From a virus, in the IMG/VR virus record IMGVR_UViG_3300025759_000298, positions 1 through 35,082 of that record: a DNA stretch of 35,082 nucleotides. The stretch is one strand, 5' to 3'. The notes under the pieces were generated by a model that saw only the letters and a program-made list of their open reading frames with translations, did not search any database and was not told the DNA's origin. A program made the translations under genes and the position numbers. Position 1 is the stretch's first letter; each line of letters opens with the position of its first letter. Positions 1-7,883 of this stretch are shown piece by piece.

Positions 1-668
1 TTGATTTTTATATAGGTGGTACAGGAAATGCATCAATTTTAGATATGTATAGTTCTGATGGCACTACAAAAGGCGTACAAATTGCATCTGGGGGAACTAC
101 ATATTTCAATGGTGGCAACGTAGGTATTGGAACTAATAATCCTACAGAAAAACTTCAAGTTAATTCTGGTGATATTCTTATAAATAATAGCACAATTTCT
201 TCTTTAAAATCAGGCGGTTCTTTATATATAGATTTAAACACCTTTGGTAGTTATAGTGGTAGAAACTTTAGAATTTCAGATAATGGTACTTCTTTAGTAA
301 ATGTTAAGCAAACCGGTGAGGTTGGAATAGGAACTACTAGTCCTGGTGTGCCTTTAGATGTTGTAGGTCTTATACGTACTACTACAAGTTTTGTAGGTAA
401 TGCTTGTATTGTAAATAACGTTACTTCAGCAACATCTGGTGGTAGTATTTTTTTTAAAAATAATAGCGGTGTAGATCTAGCAACTTTAGCAGACAATGGC
501 AACGTAGGTATTGGAACTACTAGTCCTAGCGCAAAACTTACAGTTGCTAGTGGTGATGTTGAAGTTACTTTAAATACTAAAGGTATAATATTAAAATCAC
601 CTGATGGAACAAGATATAGAATAACAGTGGCTAATGGAGGTAGTTTAACATCTACCGCATTACCATAA
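1..668 (+). CDS. Fibre-like structural protein with GIGT repeats, C-terminal part
   Basis: The reading frame is open from base 3 with no stop, so the gene begins left of the window; the first ATG at 45 is internal. About 220 residues are visible. Three copies of a G-N/E-V-G-I-G-T-x-x-P motif occur, two followed by a K-L-x-V segment. This repeat is common in phage tail fibres and other trimeric beta-structured surface proteins. The last 40 residues carry the pattern KGIILKSPDGTRYRITV, a C-terminal motif I recognise from phage fibre-like proteins; no S74 chaperone domain follows. It probably forms part of a host-contacting fibre or appendage. Its place upstream of the packaging genes fits a circularly permuted or modular map. 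The family assignment rests on the motif only; the receptor is unknown. Confidence 0.6.
   Translation, partial: DFYIGGTGNASILDMYSSDGTTKGVQIASGGTTYFNGGNVGIGTNNPTEKLQVNSGDILINNSTISSLKSGGSLYIDLNTFGSYSGRNFRISDNGTSLVNVKQTGEVGIGTTSPGVPLDVVGLIRTTTSFVGNACIVNNVTSATSGGSIFFKNNSGVDLATLADNGNVGIGTTSPSAKLTVASGDVEVTLNTKGIILKSPDGTRYRITVANGGSLTSTALP
114..518 (+). repeat. Direct repeat encoding the GIGT motif
   Basis: A near-identical stretch of about 22 bases (ggcaacgtaggtattggaac plus flanks) occurs at 114-134 and 498-518. A diverged copy lies near 317-340. Each encodes NVGIGT or EVGIGT. The two outer copies are close to identical at DNA level, so slippage or recombination between them could shorten or lengthen the fibre. 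Confidence 0.6.
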
Positions 669-695
669 AAATAATAATAATTTAAAACTAAAACA

Positions 696-1118
696 ATGGG
701 ACATGGATACACGGGTAATCACCCAAGATACACAATGATTCACGACAGAGAATTAATTTACGATGCAAAAAAACAATTGCACAGAGCTGACAAATCATTA
801 CACGCTTATGATGACAAAAAGCATGCTGCTAAAAGTTATGGCGAGAAAAATAAAGCTGTAATGTCTTATAGTAGCGAAGCTGATAAAGCAGCTGCTATGA
901 TGCTTCCGGGTAATATACATCCACTAAGTAAAGTTTATGGAAAAGTTAGAAACCTAGAAACATATATGCCAGTCGATAATAGAGCTGCAGCTAAAAAATT
1001 AAATAAAGGCGGCGAAAAAATTGATGCAATGGGAGATGGCGATGGTGATGTAGATGCTAATGATTTTGCTATGATTAGAGAAGGCGCTAAGAAAAAAGGA
1101 TGTAGCTATAAGAGATAA
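696..1118 (+). CDS. Small basic protein with a dockerin/EF-hand-like loop
   Basis: 140 aa, family not recognised. The N-terminal two thirds are rich in Lys, Ala, Asp and Tyr and probably helical. Near residues 109-121 there is an acidic loop, GDGDGDVDANDF, that fits a dockerin-type calcium loop: acids at loop positions 3, 5, 9 and 12, Gly at 4 and 6, Val at 8. Loop position 1 is Met instead of Asp/Asn, and only one loop is present where a dockerin has two. The C-terminus is Lys/Arg rich. The ATG at 696 follows an A-rich leader without a Shine-Dalgarno sequence. The stop overlaps the next start in a TAATG junction, so the two are probably translationally coupled. Calcium binding is inference. 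Confidence 0.6.
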   Translation: MGHGYTGNHPRYTMIHDRELIYDAKKQLHRADKSLHAYDDKKHAAKSYGEKNKAVMSYSSEADKAAAMMLPGNIHPLSKVYGKVRNLETYMPVDNRAAAKKLNKGGEKIDAMGDGDGDVDANDFAMIREGAKKKGCSYKR

Positions 1119-1435
1119 TGGCTTTTAAAATAAACCCACCATATCATATTGATAACACGCCGATATATAAAGTTGATTTTAAAGATGGTGCTGTTCACGG
1201 TGTTACTTTAAACACAGGGGCAATTGTTATAAATAGGCATTTACCTACTGACGTAGAGTCCCAGACTGTTAGTCATGAGATGGTTCATGTAGATCAAATA
1301 AAACGCGGTGATTTGTCTTATGATGATAAATATGTTTATTGGTGTGGTAAAAAATATCCAAGATCTAAAATGAAAGAAGGTGATAAAAATTTACCTTGGG
1401 AAAAAGAAGCTTATGCAAAACAAAAAAGAATTTAA
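1118..1435 (+). CDS. Mini zinc-metallopeptidase-like protein (HEMVH)
   Basis: 105 aa. An HExxH motif (SHEMVHVDQ, near residues 53-57) follows a short beta-rich N-terminal part that ends in a run like GAIVINRHL. A conserved-looking tail YWCGKKYPR and a later WEKEAY could supply a Glu third zinc ligand, as in gluzincins. Small proteins with this layout occur in marine phages, usually as hypotheticals. The sequence supports a metal-binding helix. Whether it cleaves peptide bonds, and whether the target is peptidoglycan, a virion protein or a host protein, is unknown. It starts by TAATG overlap with the preceding gene, and its 3' end overlaps the holin-like gene by 23 nt, so it may belong to a lysis group. 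Confidence 0.65.
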   Translation: MAFKINPPYHIDNTPIYKVDFKDGAVHGVTLNTGAIVINRHLPTDVESQTVSHEMVHVDQIKRGDLSYDDKYVYWCGKKYPRSKMKEGDKNLPWEKEAYAKQKRI

Positions 1436-1871
1436 AGACACAACAGTTGGTAAATTATTATTTGGAGCAGCGTCAGTTGTAAACCCAACTTTAGCTAATG
1501 TATTAAAAGGAGTAACATCTCCTCAAGAAGCTATAGCTGAAATTACAAAATCTCCTGCGCCAGTTGAAGATAAAATTAAACTTCAACAATTAATATTTGA
1601 TCAACAGAATAAAGAAATAGAGGCCATTACTTCAAGATGGAAAGCAGACTCAATGTCTGATTCTTGGATGTCTAAAAACGTAAGACCATTAGTTTTAATA
1701 TGGTGTATTGTTATATTTTCATTTGCTGGAATATTAGATAGCGTAGAAAGTATACCTTTTACAATACATGATAATTGGAACTCTACTTTTGAGAATGTTA
1801 TGATGGCCGTTGTATTAGCCTATTTCGGAGGACGCACGACAGAAAAAGCAACTAGTATATTTAAAAAGTAA
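1413..1871 (+). CDS. Holin-like membrane protein (GTA/3TM holin type)
   Basis: 152 aa from the ATG at 1413 (MQNKKEF...), preferred over an upstream ATG at 1380 because it follows an A/G-rich stretch and gives a normal N-terminus. Segment W-K-A-D-S-x-S-D-S-W followed by SKNVRPLVL resembles the phage holin family known from gene transfer agents (3TM holin). At least one clear membrane segment lies near residues 93-111 (LVLIWCIVIFSFAGIL) and a second hydrophobic stretch near 128-141 (MMAVVLAYFGG). The N-terminal helix (LLFGAASVVNPTLANVL) may be a third. Its expected role is to permeabilise the inner membrane at the end of infection; the M15 endolysin lies over 31 kb downstream in the same transcription direction. 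Confidence 0.6.
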   Translation: MQNKKEFKDTTVGKLLFGAASVVNPTLANVLKGVTSPQEAIAEITKSPAPVEDKIKLQQLIFDQQNKEIEAITSRWKADSMSDSWMSKNVRPLVLIWCIVIFSFAGILDSVESIPFTIHDNWNSTFENVMMAVVLAYFGGRTTEKATSIFKK

Positions 1872-1883
1872 AATACTAATAAA

Positions 1884-1899
1884 ATAAGTGACTATAATT
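1884..1899 (+). promoter_or_regulatory. Intergenic motif ATAAGTGACTATAATT, possible promoter
   Basis: It lies in the 65-base AT-rich gap before the gene at 1937. It contains a perfect TATAAT (1893-1898), but no convincing -35 box sits 17 bases upstream. A closely related 16-mer (14 of 16 identical) occurs in the gap at 17970-17985. Role inferred only from position and recurrence. Confidence 0.25.
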
Positions 1900-1936
1900 A
1901 AGTAAACAATTATTAAAATTAAATAAAAATTAAATT

Positions 1937-2197
1937 ATGAGTGAAGAAATTAAAAAAGTTAAAGAAGAAGATTTAAAAAAGATTCAAGAAAACCAAAACC
2001 AAATGGCTCAAGTTATAAATCAAGTTGGCGCTATTGAAGCACAAAAACAAGATTTATTAACTCAAGTTCCAGCAATTAGAAAAGCAATGGACGAGTTAAA
2101 AGTTGAGTTAGAAAAAGAATATGGTAAAGTAAGTATTAACTTAGCTGATGGTACTTATGAAGAGATTCCAGAAGAAACTCTTAAAAAAGTAGACTAA
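1937..2197 (+). CDS. Small coiled-coil protein
   Basis: 86 aa. Residues 1-66 are an almost uninterrupted amphipathic helix rich in Glu, Lys and Gln, predicted to form a coiled coil. A short C-terminal beta-like segment follows (KVSINLADGTYEEIP). Not assigned to a family; small coiled coils of this kind are frequent next to phage packaging genes. The ATG at 1937 follows a purely A/T leader (attaaataaaaattaaatt), the type of start seen in Bacteroidota and their phages. Its stop overlaps the next ATG (TAATG), so it is probably first in a coupled run of small genes leading to the terminase. Confidence 0.6.
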   Translation: MSEEIKKVKEEDLKKIQENQNQMAQVINQVGAIEAQKQDLLTQVPAIRKAMDELKVELEKEYGKVSINLADGTYEEIPEETLKKVD

Positions 2198-2424
2198 TGG
2201 ATTCTAATATAAGAAAAATCAGTATTGGCGCTGATTATAAAAATGATGCGATGCATTATTCTATAGGTCAGCAAGTTTATGGAGGACATGAAATACATTG
2301 TATAATGCTTGATGAATCTGATAGTTCTTATAATATTTATATAAAGAAAAACGATGAGGTATTGCCATGGAAGAAGTTTAATTCTAACATGGCTATATCT
2401 GTCGAATATGATTTAGAATATTAA
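2197..2424 (+). CDS. Hypothetical protein, 75 aa
   Basis: No family recognised. It is a compact, mainly beta-like polypeptide with several Tyr and charged residues and no membrane segment or signal peptide. It is joined by TAATG overlaps to both neighbours, which is the main evidence that it is a real gene: upstream it is coupled to the coiled-coil protein, downstream to the GroES-like candidate. Confidence 0.55.
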   Translation: MDSNIRKISIGADYKNDAMHYSIGQQVYGGHEIHCIMLDESDSSYNIYIKKNDEVLPWKKFNSNMAISVEYDLEY

Positions 2425-3023
2425 TGAGAAGTATTCAAAATTTTATTATATCACCTCTTAATAATAGATATGAAAATGAAATTAAAATTGGTGATAAAAA
2501 ATTAATTATAAACACTTCAATAGAAGAGTTTGAATTTATAAGTAGATTTGCTAAAGTAATAGCAACGCCTACAGCTTACGATACAGATATTAAAGTAGGT
2601 GATATAGTTATAGTGCATCATAATATATTTAGAAGATGGTACGATCAACAAGGTGATGAGCGTAATTCAGCTTCTTACTTTAATGAAGACTTGTATTTTG
2701 CTGCGCCTGATCAAATATACTTATATACAAATGATGGTAATTGGAAAACGTTTGGTGATTATTGTTTTATAAAACCAATTAAAGACAAATATTTAACTGG
2801 TGTAATAAAATACAACAATAAACAATTAGCTAAAAAAGGCGTAAACACCGGTGATTTAGTTGGTTATCCACCTAAACGTGAATGGAGGTTTTTAATTGAT
2901 GAAGAACTTTTATATTGTATGAAATCTAAAAACATCTTTGCTAAGTATGAATACAAAGGAGACGAAGTTGAATATAATCCACGCTGGGCAAAAAGCGGTG
3001 GAAGAATTAATAAAGGTAGCTAA
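2424..3023 (+). CDS. Putative GroES-like co-chaperonin
   Basis: 199 aa. After a short N-terminal region, residues about 40-75 contain a GroES-like strand pattern, KVIATPTAYDTDIKVGDIVI, where GD-I-V-I is the typical Cpn10 turn. The following HHNIFRRWYD could occupy the position of the mobile or roof loop. The C-terminal LLYCMKSKNIFAKYE resembles the closing strand of Cpn10 (E-D-I-L-A-x-x-E). It is twice the length of bacterial GroES, with an insertion in the middle. T4 gp31 is precedent for phage co-chaperonins needed to fold the capsid protein, and this gene sits in the packaging/capsid cassette. The assignment is tentative: it rests on short patterns, not an alignment. The 3' end overlaps the next gene by 77 nt. 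Confidence 0.4.
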   Translation: MRSIQNFIISPLNNRYENEIKIGDKKLIINTSIEEFEFISRFAKVIATPTAYDTDIKVGDIVIVHHNIFRRWYDQQGDERNSASYFNEDLYFAAPDQIYLYTNDGNWKTFGDYCFIKPIKDKYLTGVIKYNNKQLAKKGVNTGDLVGYPPKREWRFLIDEELLYCMKSKNIFAKYEYKGDEVEYNPRWAKSGGRINKGS

Positions 3024-3222
3024 AGAACCTATTGTTGATTCAGATGATGATATATCAGCTGACAGATTAAAAAATGCAGCGGCAACTAAAAAGCTTGCTA
3101 TATTTGATGCTTTTGAAATACTTAATCGTATACAAGAAGAAAAAGATATGTTAGAGGATAAGCCTAAAAAAGAAACTAAAAAAGATACTTTTAAAGGTTT
3201 TGCAGAAGGGAGGTCTAAATAA
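2947..3222 (+). CDS. Putative terminase small subunit
   Basis: 91 aa from the ATG at 2947; a TTG nine bases upstream is less likely. The protein is helical, with a segment GQKAVEELIKVAKEP and a central KNAAATKKLAIFDAFEIL helix, then a Lys-rich tail. It overlaps the preceding gene in another frame and is coupled to TerL by a TAATG junction. The call as TerS (DNA recognition in headful or site-specific packaging) comes from its position directly before terL, its size and its helical character; no helix-turn-helix is obvious. It could also be another small packaging or assembly protein. Confidence 0.45.
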   Translation: MNTKETKLNIIHAGQKAVEELIKVAKEPIVDSDDDISADRLKNAAATKKLAIFDAFEILNRIQEEKDMLEDKPKKETKKDTFKGFAEGRSK

Positions 3223-5441
3223 TGTATCAGCAAACTTTATACAAAATAGTAAATGATCATATAAACCCTAAGACTATTAAAAAATATAATAAGTCTAAAA
3301 AATGGGAATATGGTTATAATAAAGAATTTGATATAGTAATTATAAGTAAAGATGGTACTATAGGCGATATATATGAAATACAAAATTTAAAAATAGCTTT
3401 ACCTAAACCTAAAGATGTTTATAAATTTAAAAGTAATACTTGGGATAGATTTGATTATCCTAAAGAATTACAAAAAATAAAAACTGTTTTTGATTTTAAA
3501 CAGTACCCACAAGATTTTAAAGAAAAATGGTATGATTACATCGATAATGAATTCACTCGTAGAGAAGAAGGTTTTTGGTTTTATAACAAAGACGTTCCTA
3601 CTTACATTAGTGGTACTCATTACATGTACTTGCAGTGGTCTAAGATTGACGTCGGGAAACCAGATTTCCGTGAATCAAATAGATTATTCTTTATTTTCTG
3701 GGAAGCTTGTAAGGCAGATTCACGATCCTTTGGGATGTGTTACCTTAAGAATAGGAGGTCCGGGTTTTCTTTCATGGCCTCAGGAGAGGTGGTTAACTTG
3801 GCAACCATATCAAGTGACTCCAGGTATGGTATATTATCCAAGTCTGGACCTGACGCGAAGAGTATGTTCACAGATAAGGTGGTACCCATATCCGTTAATT
3901 ACCCCTTCTTTTTCAAGCCGACCCAGGACGGAATGGACCGTCCAAAGACCGAGCTTGCCTACCGTGTCCCAGCCAGTAAATTTACCAGACGTAAACTTAC
4001 CAGCACCGCCGACGAAACCTTACAGGATCTCAAGGGATTGGACACCACCATCGACTGGAAGAATACCGGTGACAACTCCTACGATGGGGAGAAGCTCAAA
4101 CTCCTCGTCCATGATGAGTCGGGGAAGTGGGAAAAGCCCAATAACATCCTCAATAACTGGCGTGTCACCAAGACAACCTTACGATTAGGTAGTAGAATAG
4201 TTGGTAAATGCATGATGGGTTCAACTTCAAATGCATTAGATAAAGGAGGTAATAATTTTAAAAAATTGTATTATGATTCCGATGTTACAAAACGAAACGC
4301 CAACGGACAGACTCGTTCGGGACTCTATTCTTTGTTCATACCTATGGAATGGAATTACGAAGGATACATTGATTCTTATGGATTACCTGTATTCGATACA
4401 CCTAAAGAAAAAACGATCGGCCCTGATGGGTATGAAATAGAATTAGGTGTAGTTGATTATTGGAACAACGAAGTAGATGGATTAAAAGGAGATCAAGATG
4501 CTTTAAATGAGTTTTATAGACAATTTCCTCGCACGGAAAAACACGCATTTAGAGATGAAACAAAATCTTCTTTGTTTAATTTAACTAAAATATATCAACA
4601 AGTTGATTACAACGAAGAAATGTTATTAACTTCTCCGTTGGTTACAGCTGGTAATTTTCAATGGGAAAATGGTATACAAGATAGTAGAGTTATATTTTCT
4701 CCTAATAAAGAAGGTAGATTTAAAATATCTTGGGTTCCACCTATTAATTTACAGAATAATGTTATAGTAAAAGGAGCTGTTAAATATCCAGGTAATGAAC
4801 ACATGGGAGCTTTTGGTTGTGATAGTTACGATATTTCTGGAACGGTAGACAATAAAGGATCAAAAGGATCTTTACATGGTTTAACAAAATTTAGTATGGA
4901 GGATTGTCCTCCTAATCATTTCTTTTTAGAATATATAGCTAGACCACAAACAGCTGATATATTTTTTGAAGATATATTAATGGCATTAGTATTTTACGGT
5001 ATGCCATTACTTGCGGAAAATAATAAACCTAGACTTTTATATTATTTAAAACGTAGAGGTTACAGAGGTTATTCTATGAATAGACCTGATAAAGTTTGGA
5101 ATAAATTATCAACTACTGAAAAAGAAATAGGTGGTATACCAAACTCTAGCGAAGATATAAGACAAGCTCATGCAGCTGCAATTGAATATTATATTGAAAC
5201 ATATGTAGGTGAATTATCAGATAGATATGGCGATATGTATTTTCAACGTACATTAGAAGACTGGGCTAAATTTAATATAAACAATAGAACTAAATTTGAC
5301 GCGTCAATAAGTTCTGGACTTGCTATAATGGCTTGTAATAAAAATAAATACAAACCGGTTGCTGAATTTAAAAAAGAGGCGGTGTCTCTAGGATTTAAAA
5401 AATATAGTAACTCTGGTTATACTTCAAAAATTATACAATAA
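3222..5441 (+). CDS. terL: Terminase large subunit
   Basis: 739 aa, the packaging motor. ATPase: a deviant Walker A (LKNRRSGFSF, residues 175-184), Walker B with catalytic acid (LLVHDES, D298-E299) and coupling motif (MGSTSN, about 332-337). Nuclease: an RNase H-like start GAFGCDSYDISG with candidate metal ligands D534 and D537, followed by a long beta-alpha region containing DIFFEDILMALVFYG and AENNKPRLLYYL. It cuts the concatemer and pumps DNA through the portal, whose start codon follows the terL stop directly. Residues about 150-320 are encoded by an anomalous GC-rich stretch (see the separate feature), although the protein itself looks intact. Starts with ATG in a TAATG overlap. Confidence 0.93.
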   Translation: MYQQTLYKIVNDHINPKTIKKYNKSKKWEYGYNKEFDIVIISKDGTIGDIYEIQNLKIALPKPKDVYKFKSNTWDRFDYPKELQKIKTVFDFKQYPQDFKEKWYDYIDNEFTRREEGFWFYNKDVPTYISGTHYMYLQWSKIDVGKPDFRESNRLFFIFWEACKADSRSFGMCYLKNRRSGFSFMASGEVVNLATISSDSRYGILSKSGPDAKSMFTDKVVPISVNYPFFFKPTQDGMDRPKTELAYRVPASKFTRRKLTSTADETLQDLKGLDTTIDWKNTGDNSYDGEKLKLLVHDESGKWEKPNNILNNWRVTKTTLRLGSRIVGKCMMGSTSNALDKGGNNFKKLYYDSDVTKRNANGQTRSGLYSLFIPMEWNYEGYIDSYGLPVFDTPKEKTIGPDGYEIELGVVDYWNNEVDGLKGDQDALNEFYRQFPRTEKHAFRDETKSSLFNLTKIYQQVDYNEEMLLTSPLVTAGNFQWENGIQDSRVIFSPNKEGRFKISWVPPINLQNNVIVKGAVKYPGNEHMGAFGCDSYDISGTVDNKGSKGSLHGLTKFSMEDCPPNHFFLEYIARPQTADIFFEDILMALVFYGMPLLAENNKPRLLYYLKRRGYRGYSMNRPDKVWNKLSTTEKEIGGIPNSSEDIRQAHAAAIEYYIETYVGELSDRYGDMYFQRTLEDWAKFNINNRTKFDASISSGLAIMACNKNKYKPVAEFKKEAVSLGFKKYSNSGYTSKIIQ
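3640..4180 (+). other. GC-rich, differently coded island inside terL
   Basis: Hand counts per 60-base line give 47, 43, 45, 57, 52, 50 and 55% GC across 3721-4140 (209 of 420 bases), against 18% for 3241-3300, 33% for 3541-3600 and 30% for 4201-4260. Codons switch from A/T-ending (AAA, AAT, TTA, ACT) to C/G-ending (AAG, AAC, CTC, ACC, ATC, GTC, CGT) and back. The TerL protein stays continuous and keeps its Walker A and B motifs, so the change is largely synonymous in nature. A weaker second rise lies near 4285-4330. Compatible with allele replacement from a higher-GC relative or with selection on the nucleic acid itself. Confidence 0.8.
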
Positions 5442-7853
5442 ATGAGTGTTGACACTAATTATCTAAGTGGCTTTCCAAGTCAGGTGGTACCTACTGAGGA
5501 AAAGAACACATACGAATACGGCTTGAAAGTAGCTAGAGCTATTGAAAACGAGTGGTTCAGTAATAATAGATATGGAAGCGGTAGCGTAAGATATGGCTTA
5601 TATAAAACTAATTATGCTGAATATCATAATAGAAGACTATATGCTAGAGGAGAGCAATCAATACAAAAATATAAAGATGAACTTGCTATTAATGGTGATT
5701 TATCTTATTTAAACTTAGACTGGAAACCTGTTCCAATTATTTCTAAATTTGTAGATATAGTTACAAATGGTTTAGCTGATAGAGATTACGATATAAAGGC
5801 TTATTCACAAGATCCAGACTCGGTACAAAAAAGAACTAACTATGCTAATGCGCTGATGAGAGATATTCAAACTAGAGAATATCTACAAAAAGCTCAACAG
5901 GTATTAGGCATGGATTTATATTCAACTGAAAACAAAGACAACTTGCCTGAAAATGAAGAAGAGTTATCTTTACACATGCAGCTTGATTATAAACAAAGTA
6001 TAGAGATAGCAGAAGAAGAAGCTATTTCAAACGTGCTTGCTCAAAATAAATTTTACGAAACTAAAAAAAGAATTATACAGGATTTAGTTGTATTAGGTAT
6101 TGGTGCTGTTAAAACCAATTTTAATCCAGCTAACGGTGTGACTGTTGAATATGTTGATCCTTCTAATCTAGTTTATTCATACACAACTGATCCTAACTTT
6201 GAAGACTTATATTATGTTGGAGAGGTTAAAATGATTAGCATGTCTGAACTTAAAAAACAATTTCCTTACTTAACTGACGCGCAGTTAAAAGAAATTGAAA
6301 AGTTTCCAGGTGAACAAAATTATTTAAGAAACTGGAATGAAACTCCTGATGTAGTTGCTGTAATGTTTTTTGAATACAAAACTTATATTGATCAAGTATT
6401 TAAAATTAAAAAGACAGATCAAGGTTTAGAAAAAGCACTAGAAAAACCTGACACGTTTAATCCACAGCCAAATGATAAGTTTGATAAAGTATCTAGATCA
6501 ATTGAAGTATTATATACTGGTGCTAAAGTTTTAGGTATAAACGAAATGATTAAATGGGAAATGTCTGAAAATATGTCTAGACCATTTGCTGATTCTACTA
6601 AAGTTAGAATGAATTATTCTATATGCGCGCCTCGTATGTATCACGGTAGAATAGAATCTATGGTTAGTAGAATTACAGGGTTTGCTGATATGATTCAACT
6701 TACTCATTTAAAACTACAGCAGGTTATATCACGTATGGTACCTGACGGTGTATTTGTAGATGTAGATGGTTTAGCTGAAGTTGATTTGGGTAATGGAACT
6801 AATTACAATCCACAAGAAGCGTTAAACATGTACTTCCAAACAGGTAGTATTGTAGGTAGAAGTTTAACCCAAGATGGTGATCCTAACAGAGGTAAAGTTC
6901 CTATACAAGAACTTAGAACTTCTAATGCTGGCTCTAAGTTGCAAAGTTTAATTAGCACGTATCAATACTATTTACAGATGATAAGAGACGTGACGGGACT
7001 AAATGAAGCTAGAGATGCTAGTACACCAGACCCAGACGCGTTAGTAGGATTACAGAAACTAGCCGCTTATAACTCTAATGTAGCAACTAGACACATATTA
7101 CAAGCTTCGTTATATCTAGCTGTTAGAACAGCAGAAAACATTTCACTTAGAATAGCTGATTGTTTTGATTACGAGCTGTTAGCTCAGTCTTTAAAACAGT
7201 CTATAAGTAATTTTAATGTAGGTACGCTAGATGAAATACAAGACTTAAACTTATTTGATTTTGGTATTTATTTAGAATTAGAACCAGATGAAGAAGAAAA
7301 AGCGCAACTAGAACAAAGTATACAAATAGCTTTAAAGAGTGGTGGTATTAATTTAGAAGATGCTATTGATATTAGAGAAATAAATAATATTAAATTAGCT
7401 AATCAATTATTAAAACTAAAACGTAAACAAAAACAAGCTCAAGAGCAACAGCAGCAGCAAGCTAATATTCAAGCTCAAGCAGCTGCTAATGCGCAAAGCG
7501 CTGAGCAAGCAGCTATGTATGAAGTTCAAAAACAACAGGCTATTGCTGAAACTCAAATGCAAATAGAACAAGGTAAATCTAATTTTGAAATACAAAAATT
7601 AGAAAAAGAAGCTCAGATTAAAAAAGAATTAATGGAGCAAGAGTTTCAATATCAGCTACGTTTAGCTGAAATGCAAGCAGCAGTTAAAAGAGAAAAAGAA
7701 AAAGAAATCGAAGATCGTAAAGATCAACGTACTAGAATACAAGCTACGCAGCAATCAGAAATGATTTCACAAAGAAAAAATGATTCTTTACCTGTAGATT
7801 TTGAATCACAAAATGATACATTAGGTGGTTTTGAATTAGAGCAGTTTGCGTAG
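5442..7853 (+). CDS. Portal protein
   Basis: 803 aa, starting immediately after the terL stop. Residues about 1-640 form the portal-like part, with an early segment LNLDWKPVPIISKFVDIVTNGL typical of portals that dock on the terminase, and a later long helical stretch with VTGLNEARDASTPDPDALVG, resembling the stem/wing region of podovirus portals. The last 150 residues (from about 660) are a Gln/Glu/Lys-rich helix with a run of consecutive Gln, probably a coiled-coil barrel projecting into the capsid. Size is near that of crAss-like portals (about 800 aa). It forms the dodecameric DNA gate. The assignment combines position, length and segment patterns. Confidence 0.85.
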   Translation: MSVDTNYLSGFPSQVVPTEEKNTYEYGLKVARAIENEWFSNNRYGSGSVRYGLYKTNYAEYHNRRLYARGEQSIQKYKDELAINGDLSYLNLDWKPVPIISKFVDIVTNGLADRDYDIKAYSQDPDSVQKRTNYANALMRDIQTREYLQKAQQVLGMDLYSTENKDNLPENEEELSLHMQLDYKQSIEIAEEEAISNVLAQNKFYETKKRIIQDLVVLGIGAVKTNFNPANGVTVEYVDPSNLVYSYTTDPNFEDLYYVGEVKMISMSELKKQFPYLTDAQLKEIEKFPGEQNYLRNWNETPDVVAVMFFEYKTYIDQVFKIKKTDQGLEKALEKPDTFNPQPNDKFDKVSRSIEVLYTGAKVLGINEMIKWEMSENMSRPFADSTKVRMNYSICAPRMYHGRIESMVSRITGFADMIQLTHLKLQQVISRMVPDGVFVDVDGLAEVDLGNGTNYNPQEALNMYFQTGSIVGRSLTQDGDPNRGKVPIQELRTSNAGSKLQSLISTYQYYLQMIRDVTGLNEARDASTPDPDALVGLQKLAAYNSNVATRHILQASLYLAVRTAENISLRIADCFDYELLAQSLKQSISNFNVGTLDEIQDLNLFDFGIYLELEPDEEEKAQLEQSIQIALKSGGINLEDAIDIREINNIKLANQLLKLKRKQKQAQEQQQQQANIQAQAAANAQSAEQAAMYEVQKQQAIAETQMQIEQGKSNFEIQKLEKEAQIKKELMEQEFQYQLRLAEMQAAVKREKEKEIEDRKDQRTRIQATQQSEMISQRKNDSLPVDFESQNDTLGGFELEQFA

Positions 7854-7883
7854 TATTTTTTATTAATTTTATATTATTTTATT

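Noticed and set aside
251-712. 153-codon frame on the minus strand opposite the fibre gene
   Set aside because: Mirror of a repetitive coding region; no start context, and composition is that of an antisense shadow.
3720-4180. GC island as a separate inserted gene or cassette
   Set aside because: The TerL frame and motifs continue through it without interruption, so it is a replacement or recoding rather than an insertion.
7430-7470. CAG/CAA-rich tract in the portal gene as a microsatellite
   Set aside because: It encodes a short Gln run within a coiled coil and mixes codons; better explained by protein composition.
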